Shown: positions 1-11,246 of the stretch, one piece after another
How the letters are laid out: each line of letters starts with the position of its first letter
Position numbering within the stretch: position 1 is the first letter of the stretch
From: Tolypeutes matacus
Taxonomy: Eukaryota; Chordata; Mammalia; Cingulata; Chlamyphoridae
Length of the DNA stretch: 64,000 bases
NCBI GenBank assembly: GCA_026826555.1
Contig: JAKSZT010054396.1
Location: 15,078,569-15,142,568 of the forward strand
Reading direction: 5' to 3'
Translations under genes and position numbers: made by a program
Notes under the pieces: model-generated
What the model saw: only the letters and a program-made list of their open reading frames with translations
What the model was told of the DNA's origin: nothing
Database searches by the model: none

Positions 1-80
1 TAACAAACTCACATTCTGAGGGACTGGGGATTAGGATTTCAACATATCTTCTGGGGGGACACAACTCAACCCCTAACACC
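1..80 (-). repeat. MLT1-like LTR fragment (ERVL-MaLR)
   Basis: The reverse complement of this stretch resembles the 5' end of MLT1 LTRs (cues 'ggggattaggatttcaac' and 'ggggggacacaactcaac'). It lies in a CILP intron and is cut off by the window start. Identified by remembered consensus, without alignment. Confidence 0.6.
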
Positions 81-434
81 TGGCTAAGGGATGTTTAAGC
101 TGGGGAGTGGTATGGAGAGAGCTCATCCTGACTGCAGGGTGGTGGGGAGGAGAGGGGCCAAGGGGCGCCTCAAAGTCGAGAGACTGGTCTGGAAATTGCT
201 GACGTGGTACAACCAGGACTGATGGGAACTGGAATGCGGGCCTTGCAGTGCGGGTTGCAGAAGGGTTAAGAGATGGGAGAGATGCTGGAGGGAGATGTGG
301 CAGGGCCTGAGACCAGTTGGGGGTGGGTGAGAAGTATCAGGGAAGACTCCCAAGTATTAAGCAGGGAAGGGGAACTGGAGGTCACCCAGGGCTACAGGGC
401 GTAGCTCCACCCCAAGCTGACTCTGGTCTCTCAG

Positions 435-704
435 GTCCTGGAGAGTGGACGACATGGTTCAACATTGACCACCCAGGCGGGAAGGGTGACTATGAGCGTC
501 TGGATGCCATTCGCTTCTACTATGGGGACCGCGTGTGTGCCCAGCCCCTGCGGCTAGAGGCTCGGACCACGGACTGGACGCCCGCAGGCAGCACTGGCCA
601 GGTGGTCCACGGCAGCCCACGTGAGGGCTTCTGGTGCATCAACAGGGAGCAGAAGACTGGCCGGAATTGCTCTAACTACACCGTGCGCTTCCTCTGCCCA
701 CCAG
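435..704 (+). CDS. CILP: CILP exon: WxxW module
   Basis: Acceptor 'tctctcag' precedes 435 and donor 'gtgagc' follows 704. The exon starts at codon position 2 and ends with one base of a Gly codon. It encodes the segment from PGEWTTWFNI to VRFLCPP, with the conserved Trp pair and several Cys. An open frame runs on past the donor to 865, but that part is intron. Confidence 0.95.
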
Positions 705-3700
705 GTGAGCCTGAACAGCAACCTCTAATCCCCGCCTCCCACCAGCACAGGGGCAGGCCAGGACCTGCCTCTGGCCATGGGAACTCCAGCGGTCACACAG
801 ACTTCAACTCTCTGACAATAACCCATTTGTGTCAGCACCACAGTCTTCCCAGTAGTGCTCCCTAATGATGGGCGCCCTCCATTCAACTCATTTTATTGAA
901 TGTGTGTGGCACGGTAGTTAAGACCACAGTCTTTGGAGTAGGGCTGCTTCGGTTGGGATCCTGGGTCTACCATATGAACAGTGTTTCTTAGGCAAATTTT
1001 CTCCAGCTCTCTGAGCCTTAGGTTTCTTACATGTAGAACAGAGGTAATATTAGTAAATCTTGGTTTGTTTGTTTTTTAAATGAGGATTAACTGAAATAAT
1101 GAATGTAGAGTGTAGAGGGGGTAACCCAGGATAAACATTCACTAAGAGTGAATAGCTATTATAGTACCAGTGTCAGACACTGTGCTAGTTATCTATATTA
1201 GTCTATACAGCAATCTTTGAGGAATCTTCCATTTTGACCAGTTAAGAAGGTTCATAGAGGTTAGGTAAATTCTCACCATTACACAGCTGATAAGTAAATA
1301 AGTAAAGAGCTGGGATTTGAAACCATGTCTGTGTTTGCAGAGTTCATGCCTTTTTTTTTTTTTTGAGGTACCGGGGCCCAGGGATTGAACCCAGGACCTC
1401 ATAAGTAGAAAGCTGGTGCTCAACCACTGAGCCACATCGGCTCCCCTGAGTTGGTTTTTTTCATTTGTTTGCTTGGCTTTTTGTTTGTTTGTTTGTTTTT
1501 AGGAGGCATCGGGAATTGAACCTGGGACCTCTCATGTGGGAAGCAGGCACTCAACTGCTTGAGCCACATCTGGCCCCCTCATGCTCTTTTTTTTTTTTCT
1601 TTTTTTCTTTTTTCTTTATCCCCCCTTACCCCAGATGGTTCTCTCATCTGTCTGCTCATTGTTTACTTGCCTTCTCCAGAAGGCACTGGGAACTGAACCC
1701 GGGACCTCTCACATGAGAGACTAGTGCCTAATGGCTTGAGCACATCCACCTCGGGCTGCAGTGTCTGCTGGCTTGTGGCATCTGCTTGTTGTGGCAGGGG
1801 TGGCATCTGCTCTTCTTTTAGGAAGCACCAGGACCGAACCCAGGAACGCCCATGTGGTAGGCAGGCTGGTTGAGCCACACCTGCTTCCCCCTCATGCTCT
1901 TTTGATCCCCCCACATGGGACACTAGAGATATTGGGGGAGCCACCTGCAGACCTACCCACTTCTTAGAGGCACATTCCCTTCTCCTATGGATTCCACCAG
2001 TTCACACAGCCTGACCCTGCAGGCCTGGGAGGGAGTGGTGGTCATCAGGAGTGGGAGCTCAGGCCGGTCTCCTGGGCAAGGTCTATGCCCCCATTCTTGT
2101 GCACAGGCCTCAGACCAGAGGTGAAGAGAGTGGGAAGACAGGGCTTGATGTCTGAATCATGCAGGTCCCAGGCTCTGACCTCCCAGGAGACCTTCTGCAA
2201 AAGCATACAGATGTTTTCAGACTGGCAGGGCAGAGAGGAAAGGTGGCACTATCCCTGCACACCCTAGGATGCCATATCAAAGTCCCAGAGCTTGGCCAAC
2301 AAGCTCCTCTCAGGACCACCCAGAGGCCCTATGGAGCCTATGTACAAATTAGGAAGAGTCTAAGGAAGAGTCCTTAGACTTGACTTCCATCTGTTTGGAA
2401 AAAAATCATTGCAATAAACAGAAATATCAATGACATCTATGACGTAAGTGTAGGTCCTGTCTCTCCTCACTAGAGAAGAAACCTCTGGATCAGATTTCCT
2501 GACAGAGTCCCCTTGGGAGGGATGTCAGACCATTTGTTGATCCCACTTTGCAGGGTCCCTGCGTCAAGACATGAAGCACATCTGGAGCCCATGGTCTCCC
2601 TGGAGCAAGTGCTCGGCTGCCTGTGGTCACACCGGGGTCCAGACTCGTACCCGCACCTGCCTGGCAGAGACGATGTCACTGTGCAGCGAGGCCACTGAGG
2701 AGGGCCGGCTCTGTGTGGGCCAGGCTTGTACAGGTACCACCTTTGCTCCTGGCACTGGGAAGTATGCAGGGTAGGTCTGAAGCAGCCAAGGAAGATGGGT
2801 TAGATGGTAAAACTGAGACAATTCATTCACTCACCCAGTATTAGCCAAGCATCCATTAGGTTCTCTGATGGGGGCTGTAAGGGTAATTTAGGAGCACAGA
2901 GCAGGGTCAGTTTTCATAGCTAAGGGGAATCAAGGCTTCCCAGAGGAGGTGTACTGTCTTGAGTCTTGCAGGATGAGTAGAAGTTTGCTACCCTTCCTTA
3001 TCAGCCTGTATAACTAAGGCCTAAGGAGGAAGAGAGCATATCAGAGTCTACAGGCTGGGACATGGTGGAGGGAGGACCATAATCAGTATAACCCTTGCTG
3101 ATGTGATCCCTTTCCCACAGCCTGTGACCTGAGCTGCCCCATGGGCCAGGTGAATGCTGACTGTGATGCCTGCATGTGTCAGGACTTTGTGCTGCATGGG
3201 GCTGTCTCCCTCCCTGGGGGTGCCCCAGCCTCAGGGGCCACTGTCTACCTGCTGACCAAGACACCTAAGCTGTTGACTCAGACAGACAGTCGTGGGAAGT
3301 TCCGAGTCCCTGGTTTATGCCCCGATGGCAAAAGCATCCTGAAGATCACGAAGACCAAGTTTGTCCCCATCATGTTCACAATGCCCAAGACCAGCCAGAA
3401 GGCAGCTGTCATCAAGGCACAGTTCGTGAGGGCAGGTACCTGAGTTCTCTGGGATAGGGTTGGGGAGGAGGGTTGAACTTTTAGAAAGAGAAGTTGGGAG
3501 CAGATGTGGCTCAAGTGCCTGAGCACCTGCTTCACACATGGGAGGTCCTAGGCTCGATCCCTGGTGTCTCCTAAAAACAAAAGCAACAACAAGCAAACAA
3601 ATGAAACAACCAACTCACGGTAGCTGATGTGGCTCAGTGGTTGAGCACCGACTTCTCACATACGAGGTCCTGGTTCAACCCTTGGCCCCGGTACCTCAAA

Positions 3701-6700
3701 AATAAATAAATAAAATAAAATAAGAGAAGTTACAGTGCTAAGAGCTTGCTGCCCAGCTTACTCAGAGGAAAACCCAAATTCCTTACCAAGGCCCACAAGG
3801 CTCTACATTATCTGGTCTCATGTTCTCTCATCTCTCTGACTACTCCCTCCACATTCACTGTCTACTCTAGCTACCCTGGCCCCCTCTCTGTTTCTCAAAC
3901 ACACAGATGTACTTCTGCCTCAGGGTCTTTGCACTTGCTGTCTACTCTGCTTGGAGTGTTCTTCCTGGAGATAGTGGCATGGCTTTCTCCTTCAAATGTA
4001 GGAGGTCTTCACTTGTCACCTTATCAAAAGCAGTCAATTATAATACAATGTGGGTTTTGGAGATCATAAAGAGAGGCTTGGGGTGTTCAAAAATGGTAAT
4101 GAAAGGCCAAAAAATTCTGCCGGGGGTAGCAGAACAGGAATATTGCACTACTCAGAATAGCCAGCTCTATCCCAACAGCAGTGCTTGGGAATCTTGGGTT
4201 GGCACAAGGTCCCCTTCATTCTCCATGCATCACCAGATACTGCTTGAGGGACCACAGGAGCAGGTCTCAGGGCAAAGGTGTGGAGGGGGTAGACTCTACT
4301 CTGGACCACTGGAAATGGATTGGGGATGGGGATGAAGTTGTACAATTTTTTTACACAAGTCAAAGAACATGAGAGAGCGAGGCTCTGTAGAATCTGTTAC
4401 AAAGAAAAAACCCAAACACTATTTCTCATCTCCTCTCCCAGAGACTCCTTACATTGTGATGAGCCCTGAGACAAAAGCACGGAAAGCTGGGCAGAGTGTG
4501 TCCTTGTGCTGTAAGGCCATAGGGAAGCCTAGTCCGGACAAGTATTTCTGGTGCGTATTCTGCCAAGTACCCTGCCCAATTCTCTTCTTGGAAACCAAGG
4601 TTTCTTGCAGTAGGTCTGCACTTAGTAATAATAACAATAATCAACAGAGTAAAGTTACAAGTATGATACTGGGTTGAGGCCACGCAGACAATCAGCAAGC
4701 CCTCTGGTTGTCCTCTCAAAGCTGGGGCACCCACAGAGCATCTCTGGTCTCAGGGGCCTGACCTGCATTTCTTCAGGACACAGAAAAAGTTTCCTCAGCC
4801 CCGTTCCCCTGACAAAGGCAAACAAGGTCAGAATCCCCAGTGGCTGGATCCTTTACTCTTCACATTTTACAGCCATCATCTAGTTTGACCCTCCCAATGA
4901 TCCTGTGAGATCAGCTAGGAATCATTGTTCCCAATTTATAGACCAGGAAACTGAATCCCAGAGAGGTGAGAGGACTTGTCCAAAGATCCACAGCCAGTTA
5001 AGTGGTGGGGCTGGGGATGCAGAACCACATTCCTTGACTCCCAGGCTAGTCAGTGCTCTTGGGTGAGCTGTCAGAAGTGGCACTGGCATCGGCAGGGACC
5101 CAGCTACCATGTGTTCCACTGGCTGCTTGTCCTGGGCACTGCCATCCCACTTCCCCCCTCTTATGCCTTGCAGGTACCACAATGATACGCAGCTGGACCC
5201 CTCCCTCTACAAGCATGAGAGCAAGCTGGTGCTGAGGAACCTGCAGCAGCACCAGGCCGGGGAGTACTTCTGCAAGGCCCAGAGCGACGCGGGGGCTGTG
5301 AAGTCCAAGGTTGCCCAGCTATTTGTCATAGGTAAGTCTGTCAGAGTCCTTGGGGAGGGGGGTCCTACACCTGCCATAGGGTGGCTGAGCACCCAATGAG
5401 CATAACTGGGCAGTAAAATCTCAAGCTTTTCCATGCCATGCATAGCCCCCTTTGTGGCTCTCTGGAACACAAAGATGGTGGACCCAAATCCTACCCTAAC
5501 AAAATTGCCATTCCAGCAGGGGTGAAGAGATGTCAATAAGATACAAATAAGATAGAAAAATGCAGCTAAAACAGGAGATAAGGGGCTGTGGTGCTAGAGA
5601 TGACAGATACCTTCGAGGTGGAAGTGATCATGGATGGCTGCTGGAGGGAGCAGCTTTTTAGCCTGAGTCTTTAAACAGTGGTCCCCAACCTTGGCTGCTC
5701 ATTGGCATCACCTATTAAGGTTTTACAACTACTGATGAATGGGACTTACCCCCAGAGATTCTGATTTAATTGGTCTGGGATGCAGCCTGGGCATCAAGTT
5801 TTAAAAACTCTCCAAGTGATTCTGATTTGCAGCCAAGGTTGAGAACCCCTGGTCTTAAAGAATGGGAAGGGACTGTGTGTATGGAGATGGGGCATTCCAG
5901 ACTGAGGGGCCAGGCAAAGGTACAGAAGTGGGAAACAGAGGCACTTTCAAAGAAGGGGTGACCTGAACAGAATTGTCTTCAAAAAGGGAAGAACTGGAAG
6001 GGGAGAGAGTTGAGGCCAAAAACGAATCAGGAACTCAGACTTCAAAAGTCGGGGTGGGGGATGGGGAGAGATAGGATGCCATAGTAATTGGCTTGAATAA
6101 AACAAAGCAAAACCAAACAAAGGGCAGAGAAAGAAGAATTTATTGGATAGATCCTGGAATATTTCACAGACTCCAAGAAAGTTGAGCAACAGACCTCAAG
6201 ACAGGCAGGACATAGGGTGCTCCAGACTGAGCTCAGCAGGGGAGATGGGGCGCCCCCTCAGCAGTGGTCCTCAACCCATCATATCAATGCTACCCATTTG
6301 TCACCCTTCTTTTTTAATACTATCCTTACTATTCTGAAGTTATATTTATAGATAATAATTTAATTACATATAGTGGTTGAAAAATATGGCCCTGGCAGTA
6401 CTATAATGGAGAAATGAAAAGGAAATAATTTTAATACAAAATAGTATGTATTTCAATATGTACATGCTTTGGGCACAATGACATGAGACCAATGAAGAGG
6501 TCAGACACTTAATCCAGAATCACCATAAACATGCCCGCTATAAATGCTGATGGATGCAGAGGTATCATTTTGGTGGTTCACATTCCCTGGGTAACATTCC
6601 CTGGGGATGTGATTTTCTGAGATAAACAAATTTTGGTGTTGTTCCAAGCTAAACAAAATACAATCTTAACTCGATTTACATGGTTGCTGCATTCTGGAAA

Positions 6701-9512
6701 ATTTCAGTGTATGTTAAAGCCATGTAAAAAATTTATATACTAGGCTCTGGCAATTTTAATGATTATCTGATGGGATATGTGAAAGTTATACACAAAAATT
6801 CTTTATGCAGGACATTGCCAGGCATCGAAGGCCATAGAGCATCAATGGCCCCTATGTGACAGTAGCACCCCTAATTTTGGTGATAATCCAAAGTACCCCC
6901 ACAAATTTCCAAGAAAGCCCCCCCCCCAACATATTGAGAACTACTACTCTAGTGATCTCAGCAACCAACTCTGTTTCCCCATCTATAAAATGGGGTTAGA
7001 AATAGCTGCCCTTTCTCCTTCACAGGAATGCTGTGAGAATCAGAGTCACAGATATGCAAGTCGTTTGAAAACCATAAAGCACTGCAGAAAAGTAAGGCAG
7101 AGGCAATCTGTGTGGGACATGAACTTACATCTAATGTCCATACCATTTCCTTCCACAGGCCCTGATGAGATCCCTTGCAACCCAAACCCTGAGAGCTACC
7201 TTATAAGGCTTCCCCATGACTGCTTCCAGAATGCCACTAACTCCTTCTACTATGATGTGGGCCGCTGCCCTATCAAGACCTGTGCAGGGCAGCAGGATAA
7301 CGGGATCAGGTGCCGGGATGCTGTGCAGAACTGCTGCGGCATCTCCAAGACAGAGGAGAGGGAGATCAAGTGCAGTGGGTACACACTGCCCACCAAGGTA
7401 GCCACAGAGTGCAGCTGCCAGCGGTGTACAGAGACCCGGAGCATTGTGCGGGGTCGTGTCAGTGCTGCCGACAATGGGGAGCCCATGCGCTTTGGTCACG
7501 TGTACATGGGGAACAGTCGTGTGAGCATGACTGGCTACAAGGGCACTTTCACCCTCCATGTCCCCCAGGACACCGAGAGGCTAGTGCTCACATTTGTGGA
7601 CAGGCTGCAGAAGTTTGTCAATACCACCAAAGTGTTGCCCTTCAACAAGAAGGGAAGTGCAGTGTTCCATGAGATCAAGATGCTTCGGCGGAAAGAGCCC
7701 ATCACCTTGGAGGCCATCGAGACCAACATTATTCCCCTGGGGGAGGTGGTTGGTGAAGACCCTGTGGCTGAGCTGGAGATCCCATCCAAGAGTTTCTACA
7801 GGCAGAATGGAGAGCCCTATACAGGAAAAGTCAAGGCCAGTGTGAGCTTCCTGGATCCCCGGAATATTTCCACAGCCACAGCTGCCCAGAGTGACCTGAA
7901 CTTCATCAACAATGAAGGAGATACCTTCCCTCTTCGGACATATGGCATGTTCTCTGTGGACTTCACAGATGAGGCCACCTCAGAGTCACTCAATGCTGGT
8001 ATGGTGAAGGTTCACCTTGACTCAACCCAGATCAAGATGCCAGAGCATGTGTCCATGATGAAACTCTGGTCACTCAACCCAGACACAGGACTGTGGGAGG
8101 AAGAAAGTGACTTCAAATTTGAAGGTCAGAGGCGGAACAAAAGGGAAGAGAGAACCTTCCTGGTGGGCAACATGGAGATCCGCGAGAGGAGGCTCTTTAA
8201 CCTGGATGTCCCTGAAAACAGGAGGTGCTTTATCAAGGTGAGAGCCTACCGGAGTGAGAGGTTCTTGCCTAGTGAGCAGATCCAGGGGGTGGTGGTCTCT
8301 GTGATCAACCTGGAGCCCAGAGCTGGCTTTTCGTCCAACCCCAGGGCCTGGGGTCGCTTTGATAGTGTCCTCACAGGCCCCAATGGGGCCTGTCTTCCTG
8401 CCTTCTGTGATGACCAGTCCCCTGATGCCTACTCTGCCTATGTCTTGGCAAGCCTGGCCGGGGAGGAACTGGAAGCAGTGGAGTCTTCTCCTAAATTCAA
8501 CCCAAATGCAATTGGCGTCCCTCAGCCCTACCTCAACAAGCTCAAGTACCGGCGGACAGATCACGAGGACCCGCGGGTTAAGAAGACAGCTTTCCAGATC
8601 AGCATGGCCAAACCAAGGCCCAACTCAGCTGAGGAGAGCAATGGGCCCATCTATGCTTTTGAGAACCTCCGGGCATGTGAGGAGGCACCACCCAGTGCAG
8701 CCCACTTCCGGTTCTACCAGGTTGAAGGGGATCGGTATGACTACAACACTGTCCCCTTCAACGAAGATGACCCCATGAGCTGGACTGAAGACTACCTGGC
8801 ATGGTGGCCTAAGCCGATGGAATTCAGAGCCTGTTTCATCAAGGTAAAGATTGTAGGGCCAGTGGAGGTAAATGTACGGTCCCGCAACATGGGGGGTACC
8901 CATCGGCGGACAGTGGGGAAGCTGTATGGAATCCGGGATGTGAAGAGCACACGGGACAGGAACCAGCCCAATGTCTCATCTGCCTGCCTAGAGTTCAAGT
9001 GCAGTGGGATGCTCTATGACCAGGACCGCGTGGACCGCACACTGGTGAAGGTTATCCCCCAGGGCAGCTGCCACCGAGTCAGCGTGAACTCCATGCTGCA
9101 TGAGTATCTGGTCAACCACCTGCCACTGGCAGTCAACAATGACACCAGTGAGTACACCATGCTGGCACCCTTGGACCCACTGGGCCACAACTATGGCATC
9201 TATACCGTCACCGATCAGGACCCTCGAACGGCCAAGGAGATCGCACTTGGCCGATGCTTTGATGGCACGTCCGATGGCTCTTCCAGAGTCATGAAGAGCA
9301 ACGTGGGAGTAGCCCTCACCTTTAACTGCATAGAGAGGCAGGTGGGCCGCCAGAGTGCCTTCCAGTACCTCCAAAATACTCCAGCCCGGCCCCCCACTGG
9401 AAGAATAGCCTCAAGGAGGCAGCAACAGGCAAGTAGGGGTGGCCAGCGCCAGCGCAGAGGGGTGGCCCCTCTGAGGTTTTCTGGGGTTGCTCAACAGCTG
9501 GTGAGCAACTAA
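435..9512 (+). CDS. CILP: CILP, cartilage intermediate layer protein 1 (3' six coding exons; 5' exons lie outside the window)
   Basis: CILP is a secreted glycoprotein of the cartilage interterritorial matrix that binds TGF-beta1 and antagonises IGF-1 and TGF-beta signalling (family knowledge). Coding joins 435-704, 2554-2733, 3121-3435, 4442-4550, 5174-5331 and 7159-9512. All junctions are GT/AG and the reading phase closes exactly across all six exons. Visible domains in order: a WxxW-type module (WTTWFNI), a thrombospondin type 1 repeat (WSPWSPWSKC, SAACG), a carboxypeptidase-regulatory-like segment, an Ig C2 domain ending GEYFC, then a large C-terminal region. The furin-type site RRNKR at 8130-8144, where the precursor is cut into N- and C-terminal chains, is intact. 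No frame break is seen. CILP2 is the nearest alternative, but residue identity to CILP1 is very high. The signal peptide and promoter lie to the left of the window. Probably exons 4-9 of 9. Confidence 0.97.
905..1330. repeat. Two MIR SINE fragments
   Basis: The first has the MIR layout (tagttaagaccacag, then 'gggatcctgggtctacc', then 'gagccttaggtttctta'). The second reads as MIR in reverse ('cattacacagctgataag', 'gagctgggatttgaaac'). Identified by remembered consensus. Confidence 0.65.
1350..1895 (-). repeat. Cluster of DAS SINE monomers
   Basis: Three or more tRNA-derived units sit head to tail on the minus strand. Each shows a reversed B-box-like 'attgaacc' and a reversed A-box-like 'gagccaca', with poly-T (reverse A tail) at about 1351, 1585 and 1600. 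They are diverged from one another, so this is a mix of separate insertions or a dimeric form. Confidence 0.85.
2554..2733 (+). CDS. CILP: CILP exon: thrombospondin type 1 repeat
   Basis: Acceptor 'ctttgcag', donor 'gtacca'. A 180-bp exon that begins by completing a Gly codon. It encodes WSPWSPWSKCSAACG and the Arg/Thr-rich strand (QTRTRTC) typical of TSP1 repeats. The Trp ladder and the Cys are intact. Confidence 0.96.
2734..3120 (+). other. CILP: CILP intron, no recognised repeat
   Basis: Donor 'gtacca', acceptor 'tttcccacag'. No coding or repeat signal is recognised. Confidence 0.7.
3121..3435 (+). CDS. CILP: CILP exon: carboxypeptidase-regulatory-like (beta-sandwich) segment
   Basis: Acceptor 'cccacag', donor 'gtacct'. 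The 315-bp exon starts with the Cys-rich run ACDLSCPMGQV and continues into a region with Gly/Pro turns (GGAPASGATVYLL, PGLCPDGKS) that fits the regulatory-like fold described for CILP. Confidence 0.95.
3436..4441 (+). other. CILP: CILP intron with two DAS SINEs and an L2 fragment
   Basis: Plus-strand DAS monomers lie at about 3495-3600 and 3618-3720 (A-rich tails 'aaataaataaataaaa'). An L2-like stretch lies at about 3750-4020 (cue 'cctcagggtctttgcac'). The remainder is unassigned. Confidence 0.75.
4442..4550 (+). CDS. CILP: CILP exon: first half of Ig C2 domain
   Basis: Acceptor 'cctctcccag', donor 'gtgcgt'. The 109-bp exon includes the first Ig Cys (SLCCKA) and ends two bases into a Trp codon that is completed at 5174. 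Confidence 0.95.
4551..5173 (+). other. CILP: CILP intron with a MIR copy
   Basis: A reversed MIR lies at about 4845-5045 (cues 'ttatagaccaggaaactga' and 'cacagccagttaagtgg'). The flanking sequence is unassigned. Confidence 0.75.
5174..5331 (+). CDS. CILP: CILP exon: second half of Ig C2 domain
   Basis: Acceptor 'cttgcag', donor 'gtaagt'. The 158-bp exon encodes the Ig F strand with the second Cys (AGEYFCKAQSDAG). Confidence 0.95.
5668..5855 (+). mobile_element. MER5A-like hAT-Charlie non-autonomous DNA transposon
   Basis: The ends form an inverted pair ('cagtggtccccaacct' and 'aaggttgagaaccc') and the centre carries 'agagattctgatttaatt', which is the MER5 signature. About 190 bp, the usual size. 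Confidence 0.85.
6259..6955. mobile_element. Probable hAT-type DNA transposon relic, about 700 bp
   Basis: The left end 'cagtggtcctcaaccc' and the right end 'attgagaactactact' are imperfect inverted repeats of the hAT/Charlie kind. The inside is AT-rich and non-coding. The family is not identified. Confidence 0.5.
7159..9512 (+). CDS. CILP: CILP terminal coding exon (C-terminal two-thirds of the protein)
   Basis: Acceptor 'cttccacag' precedes 7159. The first two bases complete a Gly codon, and 783 codons then run uninterrupted to TAA at 9510-9512. The exon encodes the Cys-rich block (CAGQQDNGIRC, CCGISK), a beta-sandwich segment, the furin site RRNKR (8130-8144) and the C-terminal chain once described as an NTPPHase homologue. 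The extreme C-terminus (after FQYLQ) is shorter than the human protein as I recall it, and is basic (ASRRQQQASRGGQRQRRG). An open frame extends upstream to 6990, but that part is intron. Confidence 0.97.
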
Positions 9513-10235
9513 GTCTCGTGGTGCTCCGTCCCCGCCCCAGCCTCTCGTGGCAGCCATTGTGAGACTGATGCACAAACTGTCACTCGGTTAATTTAAGCAC
9601 ATCTGTTCTGGCGCAATTTGCTTGTTTGTTTCTTCATGCTTTTACTTAGTGTCTTTGTCCCATGAAACTGATTGCCACGTAGTTCCCCCAAAACAGCAAA
9701 ATAAGGGTCCTTTGTCCTGTTCTTTAAAAGAAACACAATCAACTGTCCACTGGTAAACTGTGCAGCTTTGACTATTCTTCACTTAGTGCCATCAACAGAA
9801 AAGTACTTCCTTTTCTTTTTGCATGGTTTTGCCCACTGGTATGATAATAATGATAATCCGATGATGAAGGTCAGATAACCAATATAAAGCATATATTTCT
9901 TGGCCTTGTTCCACGGGTTGTAAGAAAGGCCTCCATCACAGTTCAGAATACACACGGTGGTGAATAAAGGAATAAACTACAATACTTTTACTTGAAATGT
10001 AAATAACTTATTTATTTCTTTGCTGAATTTGGAACTTTAGTGCACATTCAGTGTCAAGCTATTGAATATAGGATAATCATAGTTCTTCAACCAACTCTGG
10101 AAAGAACTTCTCCTATCAACATCACATTAGATTGCTATTTGTATCAGTATATTTCCCTTACACTTGCTTTAGTTCTTGCTATAAGTCCACTGTAGCCCAA
10201 GGCAGATGTCAATAAATGCATATTTTGTACTTTGA
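9513..10235 (+). other. CILP: CILP 3' UTR and polyadenylation signals
   Basis: An AATAAA at 9963-9968 and a second at 10211-10216. The latter is followed by a T/GT-rich stretch ('tggtcctgtctttt'), so cleavage near 10230-10240 is most likely. The AT-rich UTR of about 720 nt contains ATTTA-like runs (for example 'taacttatttatttct' near 10005). Confidence 0.75.
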
Positions 10236-10811
10236 TTCTGAGGCAGTGGTCCTGTCTTTTATCCCTTAAAGCGAGCCACTACTCAGAGGGGCAGAGGGAC
10301 TCTGAAAAACAGTCACTAGGTGGTGTGAGGCCTGCCCCTCTCCCCACACTAAGTTATAGGAATGTGTAACTGGGCACCCACTCTGGAGGTCAAGTTTGTT
10401 CTCATGGATCATATTTTCCATTTGCAGGGAAGTGCAGAGATTCCTGAAATTGTGAGCATGTTCTGGGCTCCTGAGCAAAGCTAAAACATGCCCCCCTTTT
10501 TTCTTTGTTTCTTTTCGATATTGGGGAACTTATACAATGGCTTGTCCCAGGGTTCAGCAAGCTGACTAAGTGGTCCTTTGGTTCCTCCCACTCCCCCACC
10601 CACAACCACCTGCTGCCTTCTCCAGCTGGGCTGGCTGACCTCACTCAGAAATGATGGGCTTTTCCTTTTTTTCCCTAAGCATTTCTAAAGACGCCCAGCA
10701 GCTTTCCAGACACCAGACCTCTGTTGTATGAAGCAGTCCTTGTTCCTTTGAGTAAAATAACTGGTCCAAATGGACAGGATTTTGTCTTTGGAAAAGGTAT
10801 TTGGTTTAAAA
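10236..10811. other. Intergenic, nothing recognised
   Basis: Short open frames only, with no repeat family that I recognise. Confidence 0.5.
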
Positions 10812-10825
10812 TAGTAAATCAGGGA

Positions 10826-11235
10826 AGCGGATGTGACTCAAGTAGTTGGACATCCATCTACCATACAGGAGGACCCAGGTTCAATCCCCAGGACCTCCTG
10901 CTAAAAAAAAAAAAAGGCAAGCAGGCAAACTGGGCCCGCACAGACGTGGCAAGCCACGCAGCAAGATGATAACACAACAAAAGAGAAATGCAGGGGAGAG
11001 TCAAGGCGAGACATGCCAGAAACTAGGAACTGAGGTGGCGCAAGTGACAGGGTGCCTCTTTCCCACATCAGAGGTCCCTAGGATCGAATCCCAGTGAAGC
11101 CTGGATGAGAAAAGTATGAAGAGAAGGCAAGAAACAGACACAGAAGATCACCCAGACAGCAAGTGGGGGGGTGGGGGGGAGGACTCATAGAACTGTACAC
11201 CAAAAGGAAAAATAAAGTCAATTAAAAAAAAAAAA
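10826..11235 (+). repeat. Full-length dimeric DAS SINE with target-site duplication
   Basis: Two tRNA-like units (starting at about 10826 and about 11028), a terminal 'aataaagtcaatta' and an A tail. It is flanked by 'agtaaatcag' at about 10815-10825 and again at about 11237-11246, the duplication expected for L1-driven insertion. Confidence 0.85.
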
Positions 11236-11246
11236 AAGTAAATCAG

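Larger units (their letters stand above)
705..2553 (+). other. CILP: CILP intron with MIR copies and a cluster of DAS SINEs
   Basis: A MIR-like piece on the plus strand lies at about 905-1110 and a MIR-like piece in reverse at about 1150-1330. Minus-strand DAS SINE units occupy about 1350-1895. The remainder up to the acceptor at 2551-2553 (tgcag) is unassigned. Confidence 0.8.
5332..7158 (+). other. CILP: CILP intron with a MER5-like element and a hAT-like element
   Basis: It holds a MER5A-type element at about 5668-5855 and a probable hAT-like element at about 6259-6955, listed separately. The rest is unassigned. It ends at acceptor 'cttccacag'. Confidence 0.8.

Noticed and set aside
317..865. 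The whole open frame as one CILP exon
   Set aside because: A splice acceptor at 433-434 and a donor at 705-706, plus protein similarity, limit coding to 435-704.
3141..3443. An internal ATG as the start of a gene
   Set aside because: It is inside a CILP exon and the frame continues upstream to the acceptor at 3120.
7131..7559. Minus-strand open frames over the CILP last exon
   Set aside because: Shadows of a long, GC-rich coding exon on the plus strand.
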